Origin: Paraburkholderia phosphatilytica
GTDB lineage: Bacteria > Pseudomonadota > Gammaproteobacteria > Burkholderiales > Burkholderiaceae
Direction of reading: 5' to 3'
DNA length: 64,000 bases
Assembly (NCBI RefSeq): GCF_003443895.1
Contig: NZ_QQOA01000032.1
Coordinates: 28,598-92,597 of the forward strand
Position 1 is the first letter of the stretch; each line of letters begins with the position of its first letter. This document shows positions 1 to 8,975 of this stretch, in pieces. Both the position numbers and the translations under genes were made by a program. Below the pieces are notes generated by a model. The model was not told the origin of the DNA. It did no database searches and saw only the letters and a list, made by a program, of their open reading frames with translations.

Positions 1-564
1 CGCGCCGTCTTCATCCGCCGCGGGGTCCATGAATTCGAGCTGCACTTCGGCGGCGGGAAACGTCACGCCGTCCAGTTCGAAGTCGCCGGTTTCCTGCACC
101 GCGCCGTTCGTGACCGGCACGTGCGCGACGATCGTCTTGCCGATGTTCGCCTGCCAGATCCGCACGATCGCGATGCCGTTCTCCGGCACGCGCGATGCGT
201 CGACGAGCCCCGCGCTGATCGCGAACGGACCCACCGCCGCGGAGAGATTCCCGCAGTTACCGCTCCAGTCGACGAACGCCTTGTCGATCGACACCTGCCC
301 GAACAGGTAGTCGACGTCGTGATCGGGCTTCGCGCTCTTCGCGATGATCACGGTTTTAGACGTGCTTGAGGTCGCGCCGCCCATGCCGTCGATCTGCTTG
401 CCGTACGGGTCCGGGCTGCCGATCACGCGCATCAGCAGCGCGTCGCGCGCGCGGCCGGGTACGCGCGCGGCTTCCGGCAGGTCGTCGACGCGGAAAAACA
501 CGCCCTTGCTGGTGCCGCCGCGCATGTAGGTCGCGGGAATCTTGATCTGCGGTTGGTGAGCCAT
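1..564 (-). CDS. prpF: 2-methylaconitate cis-trans isomerase PrpF, 3' end cut by window
   Basis: The visible 188 residues start at an ATG at 564 and remain open to base 1, so the C-terminal half lies outside the window. The N-terminus (MAHQPQIKIPATYMRGGTSK) carries the RGGTSKG signature of the PrpF family, and a later GNCGN stretch matches the family's proton-transfer cysteine region. PrpF isomerises the 2-methylaconitate product of AcnD in the 2-methylcitrate cycle of propionate breakdown in the cytoplasm. It lies 67 bp downstream of acnD on the same strand, the usual acnD-prpF order. Family assignment is firm; only completeness of the missing half is unknown. Confidence 0.95.
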   Translation of the reverse strand, partial: MAHQPQIKIPATYMRGGTSKGVFFRVDDLPEAARVPGRARDALLMRVIGSPDPYGKQIDGMGGATSSTSKTVIIAKSAKPDHDVDYLFGQVSIDKAFVDWSGNCGNLSAAVGPFAISAGLVDASRVPENGIAIVRIWQANIGKTIVAHVPVTNGAVQETGDFELDGVTFPAAEVQLEFMDPAADEDGA

Positions 565-631
565 GTTGGATGCATCCTGTGGTTTTGATGCGGAAGGACG
601 GCTGTGCGCCGTTCGCTTCGCTTGTGTCGTG

Positions 632-3226
632 TCATGCCGCCTGCGAAGACTCCAGAAAATCCTGCGCGAAGCGTTGCAGCACGCCGCCCGCTTCGTAGAT
701 CGACACTTCCTCGGCGGTATCCAGCCGGCACGTCACCGGCGTCTCCACCGTCGAACCGTCGCGGCGATGGATCACGAGCGTGAGGTCCGCGCGCGGCGTG
801 CGCGCGCCGATCACGTCGAAGGTTTCGGTGCCGTCGATGCCGAGCGTCTTGCGGTTCGTGCCCACCTTGAATTCGAGCGGCAGCACGCCCATGCCGAGCA
901 GATTCGTGCGGTGAATGCGCTCGAAGCCTTCCGCGACGATCGCCTCGACGCCCGCGAGCCGCACGCCCTTCGCGGCCCAGTCGCGCGACGAGCCCTGACC
1001 GTAGTCCGCGCCCGCGACGATGATGAGCGGCTGCTTGCGCTCCATGTAGGTTTCGATCGCTTCCCACATGCGCGTGACCTTACCCTCCGGTTCGATGCGC
1101 GCGAGCGAGCCTTTCTTCACCGCGCCCTCCACGATCGCCATCTCGTTGACGAGCGTCGGGTTCGCGAACGTGGCGCGCTGCGCCGTGAGGTGGTCGCCGC
1201 GATGCGTCGCGTACGAGTTGAAGTCCTCTTCGGGCAGGCCCATTTTCGCGAGGTATTCGCCGGCCGCGCTGTTCGCGAGAATCGCGTTCGAAGGCGACAG
1301 GTGATCCGTCGTGATGTTGTCGCCGAGCACCGCGAGCGGCAGCATGCCCTTGAGCGTGCGTTCGCCGGCGAGCGCGCCTTCCCAGTACGGCGGACGGCGG
1401 ATATACGTGCTCTGCGCGCGCCAGTCGTACAGCGGGCTGATCGTGTCATCGCTCACCGCGTTCAGCGCGAACATCGGTTCGTAGACCTGGCGGAACTGCT
1501 CGGGCTTCACGCTGGTCGCGACGATTGCGTCGATCTCTTCATCGCTTGGCCACAGGTCCTTCAGGTACACCGGCTGACCGTTGCTGTCGATACCGAGCAC
1601 ATCGCGTTCGATGTCGAAGCGGATCGTGCCCGCGATCGCATACGCGACGACGAGCGGCGGCGACGCAAGGAACGCCTGCTTCGCATACGGATGGATGCGG
1701 CCATCGAAGTTGCGGTTGCCGGACAGCACCGCCGTCGCATACAGGTCACGGTCGATGATTTCCTGCTGAATTGCAGGGGCCAGCGCACCGGACATGCCGT
1801 TGCACGTGGTGCATGCGAACGCGACGATGCCGAAGCCGAGCTGTTCGAGTTCGGGCAGCAGCTTCGCTTCCTGCAGGTACAGTTCGACCGCTTTCGATCC
1901 CGGCGCGAGCGACGACTTCACCCACGGCTTGCGCGTGAGCCCCTTCGCGTTCGCGTTGCGCGCGAGCAGTCCGGCTGCGATCACGTTGCGCGGATTGCTG
2001 GTGTTCGTGCAGCTCGTGATCGCGGCAATGATCACGGCGCCGTCGGGCATCTGGCCCGGCACGTCGTCCCACTTGCCGGCGATGCCGCGCTCGGCAAGAT
2101 CGGACGTGGGCAGGCGCTTGTGCGGATTCGACGGGCCCGCCATGTTGCGCACCACCGTCGACAGATCGAAGCGCAGCACGCGCTCGTACTCCGCGTTCCG
2201 CAGCGAATCGGCCCACAGGCCAGCGGTTTTCGCGTAAGTCTCGACGAGCTGCACGTTTTCATCGCTGCGGCCGGTCAGGCGCAGATACTCGAGAGTCTGC
2301 TCGTCGATGAAGAACATCGCCGCGGTCGCACCGTATTCGGGCGCCATGTTCGAAATGGTTGCGCGGTCGCCGAGCGTGAGGGTCGACGCGCCCTCGCCGC
2401 GAAACTCCAGATACGCGCCAACCACCTTCTCCTTGCGCAGGAACTCGGTGAGCGCGAGCACGATGTCGGTCGCGGTAATGCCGGGCTGGCGCCGTCCCGT
2501 CAGCTCCACCCCGACGATATCGGGCAGCCGCATCCACGACGCGCGCCCGAGCATCACGTTCTCCGCTTCCAGACCGCCGACGCCCACCGCGATCACGCCG
2601 AGCGCATCGACGTGCGGCGTATGACTATCCGTGCCGACGAGCGTGTCCGGATACGCGACGCCATCGATCGCATGGATCACCGGGCTCATCCGCTCCAGGT
2701 TGATCTGGTGCATGATGCCGTTGCCCGGCGGAATCACGTCGACATTGCGGAACGCCTGCTTCGTCCACTCGATGAAGTGGAAGCGGTCTTCGTTGCGGCG
2801 GTCTTCGATCGCGCGGTTCTTCGCGAACGCATCCGGGTCGAAGCCGCCGCATTCCACCGCGAGCGAGTGGTCGACGATCAGCTGCACCGGCACGACCGGA
2901 TTCACCTTGGCCGGATCGCCGCCCTGGTCCGCGATCGCGTCGCGCAGGCCCGCGAGATCGACGAGCGCGGTCTGCCCGAGGATGTCGTGACACACGACGC
3001 GCGCCGGGAACCACGGGAAATCCAGATCGCGCCTGCGCTCGATCAGCTGCGTAAGCGACGCGTCGAGCGCGGCCGGATCGCAGCGCCGCACGAGGTTTTC
3101 CGCCAGCACGCGGGAGGTGTACGGCAGCCGGTCCCAGGCGCCGGGTTGAAGTGCATCGACGGCGGCGCGGGCGTCGAAGTAGTCCAGCTTCGTGGCTGGC
3201 AGCGGCTTGCGATGGGTGGTGTTCAT
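632..3226 (-). CDS. acnD: Fe/S-dependent 2-methylisocitrate dehydratase AcnD
   Basis: The 864-residue aconitase-superfamily protein has the length typical of AcnD. Iron-sulfur ligands are visible in ITSCTNTSNP (about residue 405) and FACTTCNGMSG (about 470). VGTDSHTPH and the C-terminal GSSRDWAAKG swivel-domain motif are also present. AcnD dehydrates 2-methylcitrate to 2-methylaconitate, the substrate PrpF then isomerises. The adjacent prpF separates it from ordinary AcnA. Unusually, prpB and prpC are not upstream: the next gene is the divergent glcG-like gene, so acnD appears to be first in its transcription unit. The ATG start at 3226 is the natural N-terminus, followed by a KPLPATKLDYFD stretch. 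Confidence 0.95.
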   Translation of the reverse strand: MNTTHRKPLPATKLDYFDARAAVDALQPGAWDRLPYTSRVLAENLVRRCDPAALDASLTQLIERRRDLDFPWFPARVVCHDILGQTALVDLAGLRDAIADQGGDPAKVNPVVPVQLIVDHSLAVECGGFDPDAFAKNRAIEDRRNEDRFHFIEWTKQAFRNVDVIPPGNGIMHQINLERMSPVIHAIDGVAYPDTLVGTDSHTPHVDALGVIAVGVGGLEAENVMLGRASWMRLPDIVGVELTGRRQPGITATDIVLALTEFLRKEKVVGAYLEFRGEGASTLTLGDRATISNMAPEYGATAAMFFIDEQTLEYLRLTGRSDENVQLVETYAKTAGLWADSLRNAEYERVLRFDLSTVVRNMAGPSNPHKRLPTSDLAERGIAGKWDDVPGQMPDGAVIIAAITSCTNTSNPRNVIAAGLLARNANAKGLTRKPWVKSSLAPGSKAVELYLQEAKLLPELEQLGFGIVAFACTTCNGMSGALAPAIQQEIIDRDLYATAVLSGNRNFDGRIHPYAKQAFLASPPLVVAYAIAGTIRFDIERDVLGIDSNGQPVYLKDLWPSDEEIDAIVATSVKPEQFRQVYEPMFALNAVSDDTISPLYDWRAQSTYIRRPPYWEGALAGERTLKGMLPLAVLGDNITTDHLSPSNAILANSAAGEYLAKMGLPEEDFNSYATHRGDHLTAQRATFANPTLVNEMAIVEGAVKKGSLARIEPEGKVTRMWEAIETYMERKQPLIIVAGADYGQGSSRDWAAKGVRLAGVEAIVAEGFERIHRTNLLGMGVLPLEFKVGTNRKTLGIDGTETFDVIGARTPRADLTLVIHRRDGSTVETPVTCRLDTAEEVSIYEAGGVLQRFAQDFLESSQAA

Positions 3227-3417
3227 GTCTCGAATGGGGACGATTGGAAGGGCTGCCGAACGAACCGCCGGCTTGTGAGCTGGATTTTAGCGGCTGCCGC
3301 ACAAGGCGTCACCCAACCGGGGCAGCGCACCAACCCCGCTCGGGGCCATATGCGCGCGCTGCATCCCGGCATTGCCAACTTGAGCATGCCCGCCGCGCGT
3401 CACGACGTAAAATCGAA

Positions 3418-3440
3418 CGGCTCGCGCGCCGCGCGAGCCG
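3418..3440. promoter_or_regulatory. 11-bp-arm inverted repeat between acnD and glcG
   Basis: CGGCTCGCGCG and CGCGCGAGCCG form a perfect 11-bp inverted repeat around one base, about 90 bp before the glcG start, in the 305-bp divergent gap. No T-tract follows, so it is not an intrinsic terminator. It may be an operator or a leader structure. I see no gene in the rest of the gap (3227-3531). Confidence 0.35.
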
Positions 3441-3531
3441 TCTGCCATTCCGTGTGTCGCTATCCGGGCACCGGAAGCTGCAACTGGCGGGCGGGCATCC
3501 TGTTCCAACCATTTCACCTGGAAAGTACACG

Positions 3532-3933
3532 ATGAAAACGAAAGCCATTCTGGGCGCCGCCGAGGTCGCACGTATCCTCGACGCGGCCCGGACGGAAGCG
3601 GAAAAGCATAGCTGGGCAGTAACGATCGTCGTCGTCGACGATGGCGGGCATCCGCTCGCGCTGCAACGTCTCGACGGCTGCGCGCCGGCTGGCGCGTACA
3701 TTGCGACCGAAAAGGCGCGTACCGCCGCGCTGGGCCGCCGCGAAACCAAGCAGTATGAAGAAATGATCAACAATGGCCGCACGGCCTTCCTCAGCGCACC
3801 GCTCTCCGGTACGCTCGAAGGCGGTGTTCCGGTGATCGTCGACGGCAATGTGGTGGGTGCGGTCGGTGTCTCGGGCGTCAAGGCCGATCAGGACGCACAG
3901 ATCGCCAAGGCCGGCGTGAACGCCGTTCAATAA
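3532..3933 (+). CDS. GlcG/HbpS-type heme-degrading-domain protein
   Basis: A 133-residue single-domain protein of the GlcG/HbpS (DUF336) family. Visible family hallmarks are VVVDDGGHPLALQRLDG near residue 34, a conserved K-A-RTAALGRRE segment, and the C-terminal GGVPVIVDGNVVGAVGVSG loop. The ATG at 3532 is chosen because homology begins there; the reading frame stays open further upstream without recognisable content. The family binds heme or small ligands, but its enzymatic role is unsettled. It sits 66 bp before malate synthase G, as glcG precedes glcB in glycolate loci, although glcDEF are absent here. Confidence 0.88.
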   Translation: MKTKAILGAAEVARILDAARTEAEKHSWAVTIVVVDDGGHPLALQRLDGCAPAGAYIATEKARTAALGRRETKQYEEMINNGRTAFLSAPLSGTLEGGVPVIVDGNVVGAVGVSGVKADQDAQIAKAGVNAVQ

Positions 3934-3941
3934 CAACGCGG

Positions 3942-3972
3942 CGGGCTGACAGCCCTCAGCCCGAACATTTTT
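3942..3972 (+). terminator. Hairpin with T-run between glcG and glcB
   Basis: CGGGCTGA and TCAGCCCG pair across a 6-base loop just after the glcG stop, and ATTTTT follows after four bases. The spacing to the T-run is slightly long, so this may give only partial termination and lower glcB relative to glcG. Confidence 0.5.
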
Positions 3973-3999
3973 GCCGCGCTTTCCAGACAGGTGGACCCC

Positions 4000-6183
4000 A
4001 TGCCCCACATGACCCGACGCGGCGAATTGCAGGTCGCCGCAGACCTCAGCCAGTTCATCGAGGCCGAAGCGCTGCCGGGCACCGGCCTCGAAGCTGACGC
4101 GTTCTGGGCCGGCTTCGACAGACTGGTGCACGACCTTGCACCAAAGAATCGCGCGCTGCTCGCGGAACGCGATCGCCTGCAAACCGAACTCGACCAGTGG
4201 CACCGCGCGAATCCCGGCCCGGTGCGTGACCTGCGCGCGTATCGCGCGTTCCTCGAAAAGATCGGCTATATCGTGCCGGTGCCTTCGAAGGTCACGGCCA
4301 CCACCGACAACGTCGACGACGAAATCTCCACCCAGGCCGGGCCGCAGCTGGTCGTGCCGCTGTCGAACCTGCGCTATGCGCTGAACGCGGCGAACGCGCG
4401 CTGGGGCAGCCTGTACGACGCGCTGTACGGCACCGATGCGATTCCCGAAGGCGGCGGCGCGGGCAAGACCGGCGCGTACAACCCGGTGCGCGGCGAACGC
4501 GTGATCGCGCGTGCCCGGCAACTGCTCGACGAAGCCGCGCCGCTCGCGAACGGCTCGCACAAGGACGCCACAGGCTATCGGGTGGAAGGCGGCAAGCTGG
4601 TCGTCGCGCTCGGCAACGGCACGACGACGCTCGAGCACCCCGAGCAGTTCATCGGCTGGCAGGGCGATGCGGCCGAGCCGCACGCGGTGCTGCTGAAGCA
4701 CAACGGCCTGCACCTCGAAATCCAGATCGACCCGAACGCGCCGATCGGCAAGACCGATAAAGCACACGTGAAGGACGTGCTGGTCGAGGCGGCCGTCACC
4801 ACGATCATCGACTGCGAAGATTCGGTTGCAGCTGTCGATGCCGCGGATAAAGTCCAGCTCTATCGCAACTGGCTCGGCCTGATGCAGGGCGACCTCGCCG
4901 AAGAAGTAACGAAGAACGGCAAGTCCTTCACGCGCCGCATGAACGCGGACCGCGAGTATCAGGGTGCGGACGGCAAGGCCGTGAAGCTGCATGGCCGCTC
5001 GCTGCTCTTCATCCGCAACGTCGGCCACCTGATGACGAATCAGGCCGTGCTCGATCGCGACGGCAACGAGATTCCCGAGGGCATTCTCGATGGCGTCGTG
5101 ACCACCCTGTGTTCGTTGCGCGACCGCCAGAACCGTCTCAACTCGCGCAAGGGCTCGATCTACATCGTCAAGCCGAAGATGCACGGCCCCGCCGAAGTCG
5201 CGTTCGCGAGCGAGCTGTTCGCGCGCGTCGAAGACCTGCTCGGCCTGCCGCGCAACACGATCAAGATGGGCATCATGGACGAGGAGCGCCGCACCAGCGT
5301 GAACCTCACCGCGTGCATCGCCGAAGCGGCGCCGCGCGTCGCGTTCATCAACACGGGCTTTCTGGACCGCACGGGCGACGAGATGCATTCGTCGATGGAA
5401 GCCGGCGCGATGTTCCGCAAGGGCGACATGAAGTCGAGCGCGTGGATCGGCGCGTACGAGCGCAACAACGTGGTGGTCGGTCTCGCGGCCGGGCTGCGTG
5501 GCCGCGCGCAGATCGGCAAGGGCATGTGGGCGATGCCCGACCTGATGGCCGCGATGCTCGAACAGAAGATCGCGCATCCGAAAGCCGGCGCGAACACCGC
5601 GTGGGTGCCGTCGCCGACCGCGGCGACGCTGCATGCGTTGCATTACCACATGGTCGACGTGCAGGCCGTGCAGGCGGGTATGGAAGGCACGAAGCTCGAC
5701 AGCGTGCATGACGAACTGCTCGACGGCCTGCTGACGATTCCCGTCGTCGAGCACGCGCAATGGAGCGCCGACGAAGTACGCCATGAAATCGAGAACAACG
5801 CGCAGGGCATTCTCGGCTACGTGGTGCGCTGGATCGACCAGGGCGTCGGCTGCTCGAAGGTGCCGGACATCAACAACGTGGGTCTGATGGAAGACCGCGC
5901 CACCTTGCGCATCTCGAGCCAGCACATCGCGAACTGGCTTTATCACGGTGTGGTGTCGGAGGCGCAGGTTCGCGAGACGTTCGAGCGGATGGCGGCGGTG
6001 GTCGACCAGCAGAACGCCGGCGATCCGGTCTATACGCCGATGGCGCCGAACCTCGCGGGCTCGCTCGCGTATCGGGCCGCGTGCGCGCTGGTGTTCGAAG
6101 GACGCGCGCAGCCGAGCGGCTATACGGAGCCGCTGCTGCATCGCTATCGTCTGGAGTTGAAGCAGGCGCGCGGCGAGCAGTGA
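4000..6183 (+). CDS. glcB: Malate synthase G
   Basis: The 727-residue protein matches malate synthase G (about 725 residues), which condenses glyoxylate with acetyl-CoA to malate in the cytoplasm. Signatures include TIIDCEDSVAAVDAADK near residue 270, FIRNVGHLMT, GIMDEERRTSVNL and MKSSAWIGAYERNNVVVG, which hold the Mg2+/glyoxylate site. The ATG at 4000 is preceded by AGGTGG at good spacing; a GTG at 3991 would add three residues but overlap that ribosome site. It follows the glcG-like gene and ends at a strong terminator. It probably serves glycolate/glyoxylate use and provides C4 acids alongside the propionate genes next door. Confidence 0.97.
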   Translation: MPHMTRRGELQVAADLSQFIEAEALPGTGLEADAFWAGFDRLVHDLAPKNRALLAERDRLQTELDQWHRANPGPVRDLRAYRAFLEKIGYIVPVPSKVTATTDNVDDEISTQAGPQLVVPLSNLRYALNAANARWGSLYDALYGTDAIPEGGGAGKTGAYNPVRGERVIARARQLLDEAAPLANGSHKDATGYRVEGGKLVVALGNGTTTLEHPEQFIGWQGDAAEPHAVLLKHNGLHLEIQIDPNAPIGKTDKAHVKDVLVEAAVTTIIDCEDSVAAVDAADKVQLYRNWLGLMQGDLAEEVTKNGKSFTRRMNADREYQGADGKAVKLHGRSLLFIRNVGHLMTNQAVLDRDGNEIPEGILDGVVTTLCSLRDRQNRLNSRKGSIYIVKPKMHGPAEVAFASELFARVEDLLGLPRNTIKMGIMDEERRTSVNLTACIAEAAPRVAFINTGFLDRTGDEMHSSMEAGAMFRKGDMKSSAWIGAYERNNVVVGLAAGLRGRAQIGKGMWAMPDLMAAMLEQKIAHPKAGANTAWVPSPTAATLHALHYHMVDVQAVQAGMEGTKLDSVHDELLDGLLTIPVVEHAQWSADEVRHEIENNAQGILGYVVRWIDQGVGCSKVPDINNVGLMEDRATLRISSQHIANWLYHGVVSEAQVRETFERMAAVVDQQNAGDPVYTPMAPNLAGSLAYRAACALVFEGRAQPSGYTEPLLHRYRLELKQARGEQ

Positions 6184-6212
6184 GGTTTCGCGCCACTGAA
6201 TGAAGCGAAATG

Positions 6213-6246
6213 AGCAAGAGGGCCTGCGGGACCTCTTGCTTTTTTG
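6213..6246 (+). terminator. Intrinsic terminator after glcB
   Basis: AGCAAGAGG and CCTCTTGCT pair perfectly around a 10-base loop, followed directly by six T. It lies 30 bp after the glcB stop and also separates glcB from the convergent MFS gene. Confidence 0.9.
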
Positions 6247-6252
6247 CGGCCG

Positions 6253-7692
6253 CTATTTGTTCAGCTCTTCCAGCTTCAGGCCATTCGTCCTCGGACCGAA
6301 GCCGCCGATCGACAGCACCACGATCGCCATGCACGCGCTGATGCCGCCGAATACGCCGCTCACACCGAAATCCCGCAGCAGCGACGCAATGATGAAGCCC
6401 GACATCATTGCGCCGATGCGGCTCGCGGAGTACACGATGCCGTTCACGCGGCAACGGATCGCCGTCGGAAACAGCTCGGCCTGGTACGCGTGATAGCACA
6501 CGGAGATGACCTGCCCGGCAAGGCTGATCAGCACGCCGAGCGCGATCAGCAGTGCCGGAGATTTCATCTGCGCGAACGCGAAGCCGCAGACCATCACGAC
6601 GAACGCCGAGCCGACGATCAGCCACTTGCGCTGGATCCGGTCCGCGACGAGCATCGCGAGAAGCGGCCCCGCCGGCAGCGCGATCGCGATGATGAACGAG
6701 TACAGCAGGCTCTTCGTCACGGTAATGCCCTGCCCGATCAGCAGCGTCGGCACCCAGTTCGCGAAGCCGTAGTAGCCCACCGCCTGACACAGGTTGAACA
6801 CGATCAGCATCACGAGCCGCGAGCGATACGGCGGCTGCCACAGCTCCAAAAGCGACGCGCGCCGATGCGCGGGCTGCTCGACCGCTGCAAGCGGCGGCGG
6901 CAGCGCGGCGCCGGTCTGCCGCTCGGCCATGCGCTCCATCCGCGCGACGATGCTTTCGGCCTCGTCGACGCGCCCACGGCCGACGAGCCAGCGCGGGCTT
7001 TCCGGCACCGCGCGACGGATGCCCCACACGATCACCGCGCCGAGCGACCCGGCGAGGATCACCCAGCGCCAGCCGTCGAGCCCAAGCAGCTGGGTCGGCA
7101 CGAGCCAGTACGACAGGATCGCCGCGACGGGCGCGGCCGCGAACATCACCATCTGGTTGAACGCCATCGCGCGGCCGCGCAGGTGCTGCGGCGCCATCTC
7201 GGTCACGTAGCTGTCGATCGTCACGATTTCGATGCCCACGCCGATGCCGGTGATGAAGCGCCACAGGATCAGGCCGTCGGCCGTGTGCTGGAACGCCATG
7301 ACCGCGGAGCCGAGCGAATACCACAGTAGCGAGAACGTGAACACCGACCGCCGCCCGAAGCGGTCGGGCAGCCAGCCGAGAAAGAAGGTGCCGGCAAAGA
7401 GACCCGCGAACGTCGCCGCGATGAAGCCGGCAAAGCCTTGCATGCCGAACAGCGCGCCGGAAGTCGTCTGCAGGATGCCGCTCTTCGCGAGGCCGGGCGC
7501 GATGTAGCCGGTGAAGATCAGGTCGTAGATCTCGAAGAAGCCGCCGAGCGAGATCAGCAAGACCAGCGTCCATAGATACGCCGTGGGCGGCAGCCGGTCC
7601 ATCCGCGCGGACAAGGCCGCCGCGACGCGAGCTTCGGGCCGCGCGGCGGCGGGCGCGAGTGACGACACGTCCGCCACGATCGTACGTTGCAT
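6253..7692 (-). CDS. MFS transporter, sugar-porter/aromatic-acid type
   Basis: The 479-residue protein has about 12 hydrophobic segments in the two-times-six MFS pattern. The loop 2-3 motif GWLPDRFGRRS lies near residue 107, with PESPRWLVGRGRVDEAE after TM6, as in the sugar-porter and aromatic-acid/H+ symporter families. A soluble N-terminal tail of about 35 residues precedes TM1. It is downstream of a CoA-transferase and an HMG-CoA-lyase-like gene on the same strand, so it probably imports the acid those enzymes handle. The 125-bp gap before it suggests it could also have its own promoter. The exact substrate cannot be read from sequence. Confidence 0.9.
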   Translation of the reverse strand: MQRTIVADVSSLAPAAARPEARVAAALSARMDRLPPTAYLWTLVLLISLGGFFEIYDLIFTGYIAPGLAKSGILQTTSGALFGMQGFAGFIAATFAGLFAGTFFLGWLPDRFGRRSVFTFSLLWYSLGSAVMAFQHTADGLILWRFITGIGVGIEIVTIDSYVTEMAPQHLRGRAMAFNQMVMFAAAPVAAILSYWLVPTQLLGLDGWRWVILAGSLGAVIVWGIRRAVPESPRWLVGRGRVDEAESIVARMERMAERQTGAALPPPLAAVEQPAHRRASLLELWQPPYRSRLVMLIVFNLCQAVGYYGFANWVPTLLIGQGITVTKSLLYSFIIAIALPAGPLLAMLVADRIQRKWLIVGSAFVVMVCGFAFAQMKSPALLIALGVLISLAGQVISVCYHAYQAELFPTAIRCRVNGIVYSASRIGAMMSGFIIASLLRDFGVSGVFGGISACMAIVVLSIGGFGPRTNGLKLEELNK

Positions 7693-7816
7693 TGCTGTCT
7701 CCTTCCTTTATATGGATGCCGAACTATTGCCGGCATTTCCGGTTTTGCCGGTTTTTCCGGCGGCAACGCAGGCGTTAGCGTTATCGCTCGCGGGCGCCGC
7801 GTGTTGCTGCCAGTCC

Positions 7817-8968
7817 CTACGCCGACAGACGCGCTTTCAGCCGCGACAGGATCTCCTCCGTGTGCTCGCCGACTTTCGCGAGCGCCTGCCGCACGCCGGG
7901 GCGGCGGCCGCCCATCAACAGCGGCAGCAGCACGACTTCGGTGGTCTCGCCGTCGTCCGTCTGCATCGGCGCGAGGCCGCCGCTCTGCTTCAGGTGCGGA
8001 TCGTCGAACAGCTGGTCCGGACGCACGATCGGTGCGTAAGGAATGCCCGCCGCTTCGAGCTTCGGCGCCAGTTCGTCGACGCGGTGATCTTTCAGGATGT
8101 CGCCGAGAGACGCGAGCAGTTCGGGACGGACTGCGACGCGCAGCGCGTTGTCCGCGAACTTCGGCTCGGCGGCAAGATCGGGGCGCGCCAGCACGTCGCA
8201 CAGCGTGACGAACTGCCGGTCGCTGACGGCGCCGATGAAGAGCTGCTCGCCGTCCGCCAGCGTGAACACGTCGTACACGCTCCACGCCGACACGCGTGAC
8301 GGCATCGGCGGCGGCGGCTCGTGTGTCATCGCGTACTGCTGCATGTGCTGCGCGCTCAGGAACACGCAGTTCTCGAACAGTGCGCTCTGCACTTCCTGAC
8401 CGCGCCCCGTCACATCGCGTTCGCGCAGCGCGGCCAGCACGCCGATCGCGCCGAACATGCCGCCCATGATGTCGTTGACCGACGTGCCGGCGCGCAATGG
8501 GCGCCCGGCCGGTCCCGTCATGTACGACAGGCCACCCATCATCTGCACGACTTCGTCGAGCGCGAGACGCTTCTCGTACGGCCCTGGCAGAAAACCCTTG
8601 TGCGATACGTAGATCAGACGCGGATAGCGTTGCGAGAGCGTCGCGTAGTCGAGCCCGAGCTTGCTCATCAGGCCCGGCCGGAAGTTTTCGAGCACCACGT
8701 CGCACTGGCCGACCAGTTCGACGGCGGCCGCCTGACCATCCGGCGTGTTGATGTCGAGCACCACGCTCTTCTTGTTGCGGTTGAACGAGCGGAAGAAGCC
8801 GATGCCGAGACCGGGCAGCCGGCGCGTCTTGTCGCCGCCGGGCGGCTCGATCTTGATCACTTCGGCGCCGAGGTCCGCGAGAATCATCCCGCAGGTTGGA
8901 CCCATCACCATGTGAGTGAATTCGACGACGCGGATGCCGTCGAGCGGCAGGCGATCGGATGAGGTCAT
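7817..8968 (-). CDS. Family III CoA-transferase (CaiB/BaiF)
   Basis: 383 residues. The N-terminal LDGIRVVEFTHMVMGPTCGM, LADLGAEVIKIEPPGGD, and the NRNKKSVVLDI and LVGQCDVVLENFRPG stretches are classical for family III CoA-transferases. The GTSVNDIMGGMFG segment contains the expected catalytic aspartate. The reaction moves CoA from a donor such as succinyl-CoA to a carboxylic acid. The ATG at 8968 is favoured; an ATG at 8983 would overlap the stop of the upstream lyase gene. Paired with that lyase it could activate a branched dicarboxylic acid for cleavage, which is inference. Confidence 0.92.
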   Translation of the reverse strand: MTSSDRLPLDGIRVVEFTHMVMGPTCGMILADLGAEVIKIEPPGGDKTRRLPGLGIGFFRSFNRNKKSVVLDINTPDGQAAAVELVGQCDVVLENFRPGLMSKLGLDYATLSQRYPRLIYVSHKGFLPGPYEKRLALDEVVQMMGGLSYMTGPAGRPLRAGTSVNDIMGGMFGAIGVLAALRERDVTGRGQEVQSALFENCVFLSAQHMQQYAMTHEPPPPMPSRVSAWSVYDVFTLADGEQLFIGAVSDRQFVTLCDVLARPDLAAEPKFADNALRVAVRPELLASLGDILKDHRVDELAPKLEAAGIPYAPIVRPDQLFDDPHLKQSGGLAPMQTDDGETTEVVLLPLLMGGRRPGVRQALAKVGEHTEEILSRLKARLSA

Positions 8969-8975
8969 GGCAGTC

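Noticed and set aside
632..3226. Ordinary aconitase AcnA
   Set aside because: Length and the adjacent prpF fit AcnD; a housekeeping aconitase would not be paired with PrpF.
563..3535. A 990-codon open frame on the plus strand opposite acnD
   Set aside because: High third-position GC of acnD keeps the antisense frame open; the translation is Arg/His/Ala-rich with no domain, while acnD is a clear enzyme.
3514..6141. An 875-codon open frame opposite glcB
   Set aside because: Same antisense effect; glcB shows full family motifs and a ribosome site.
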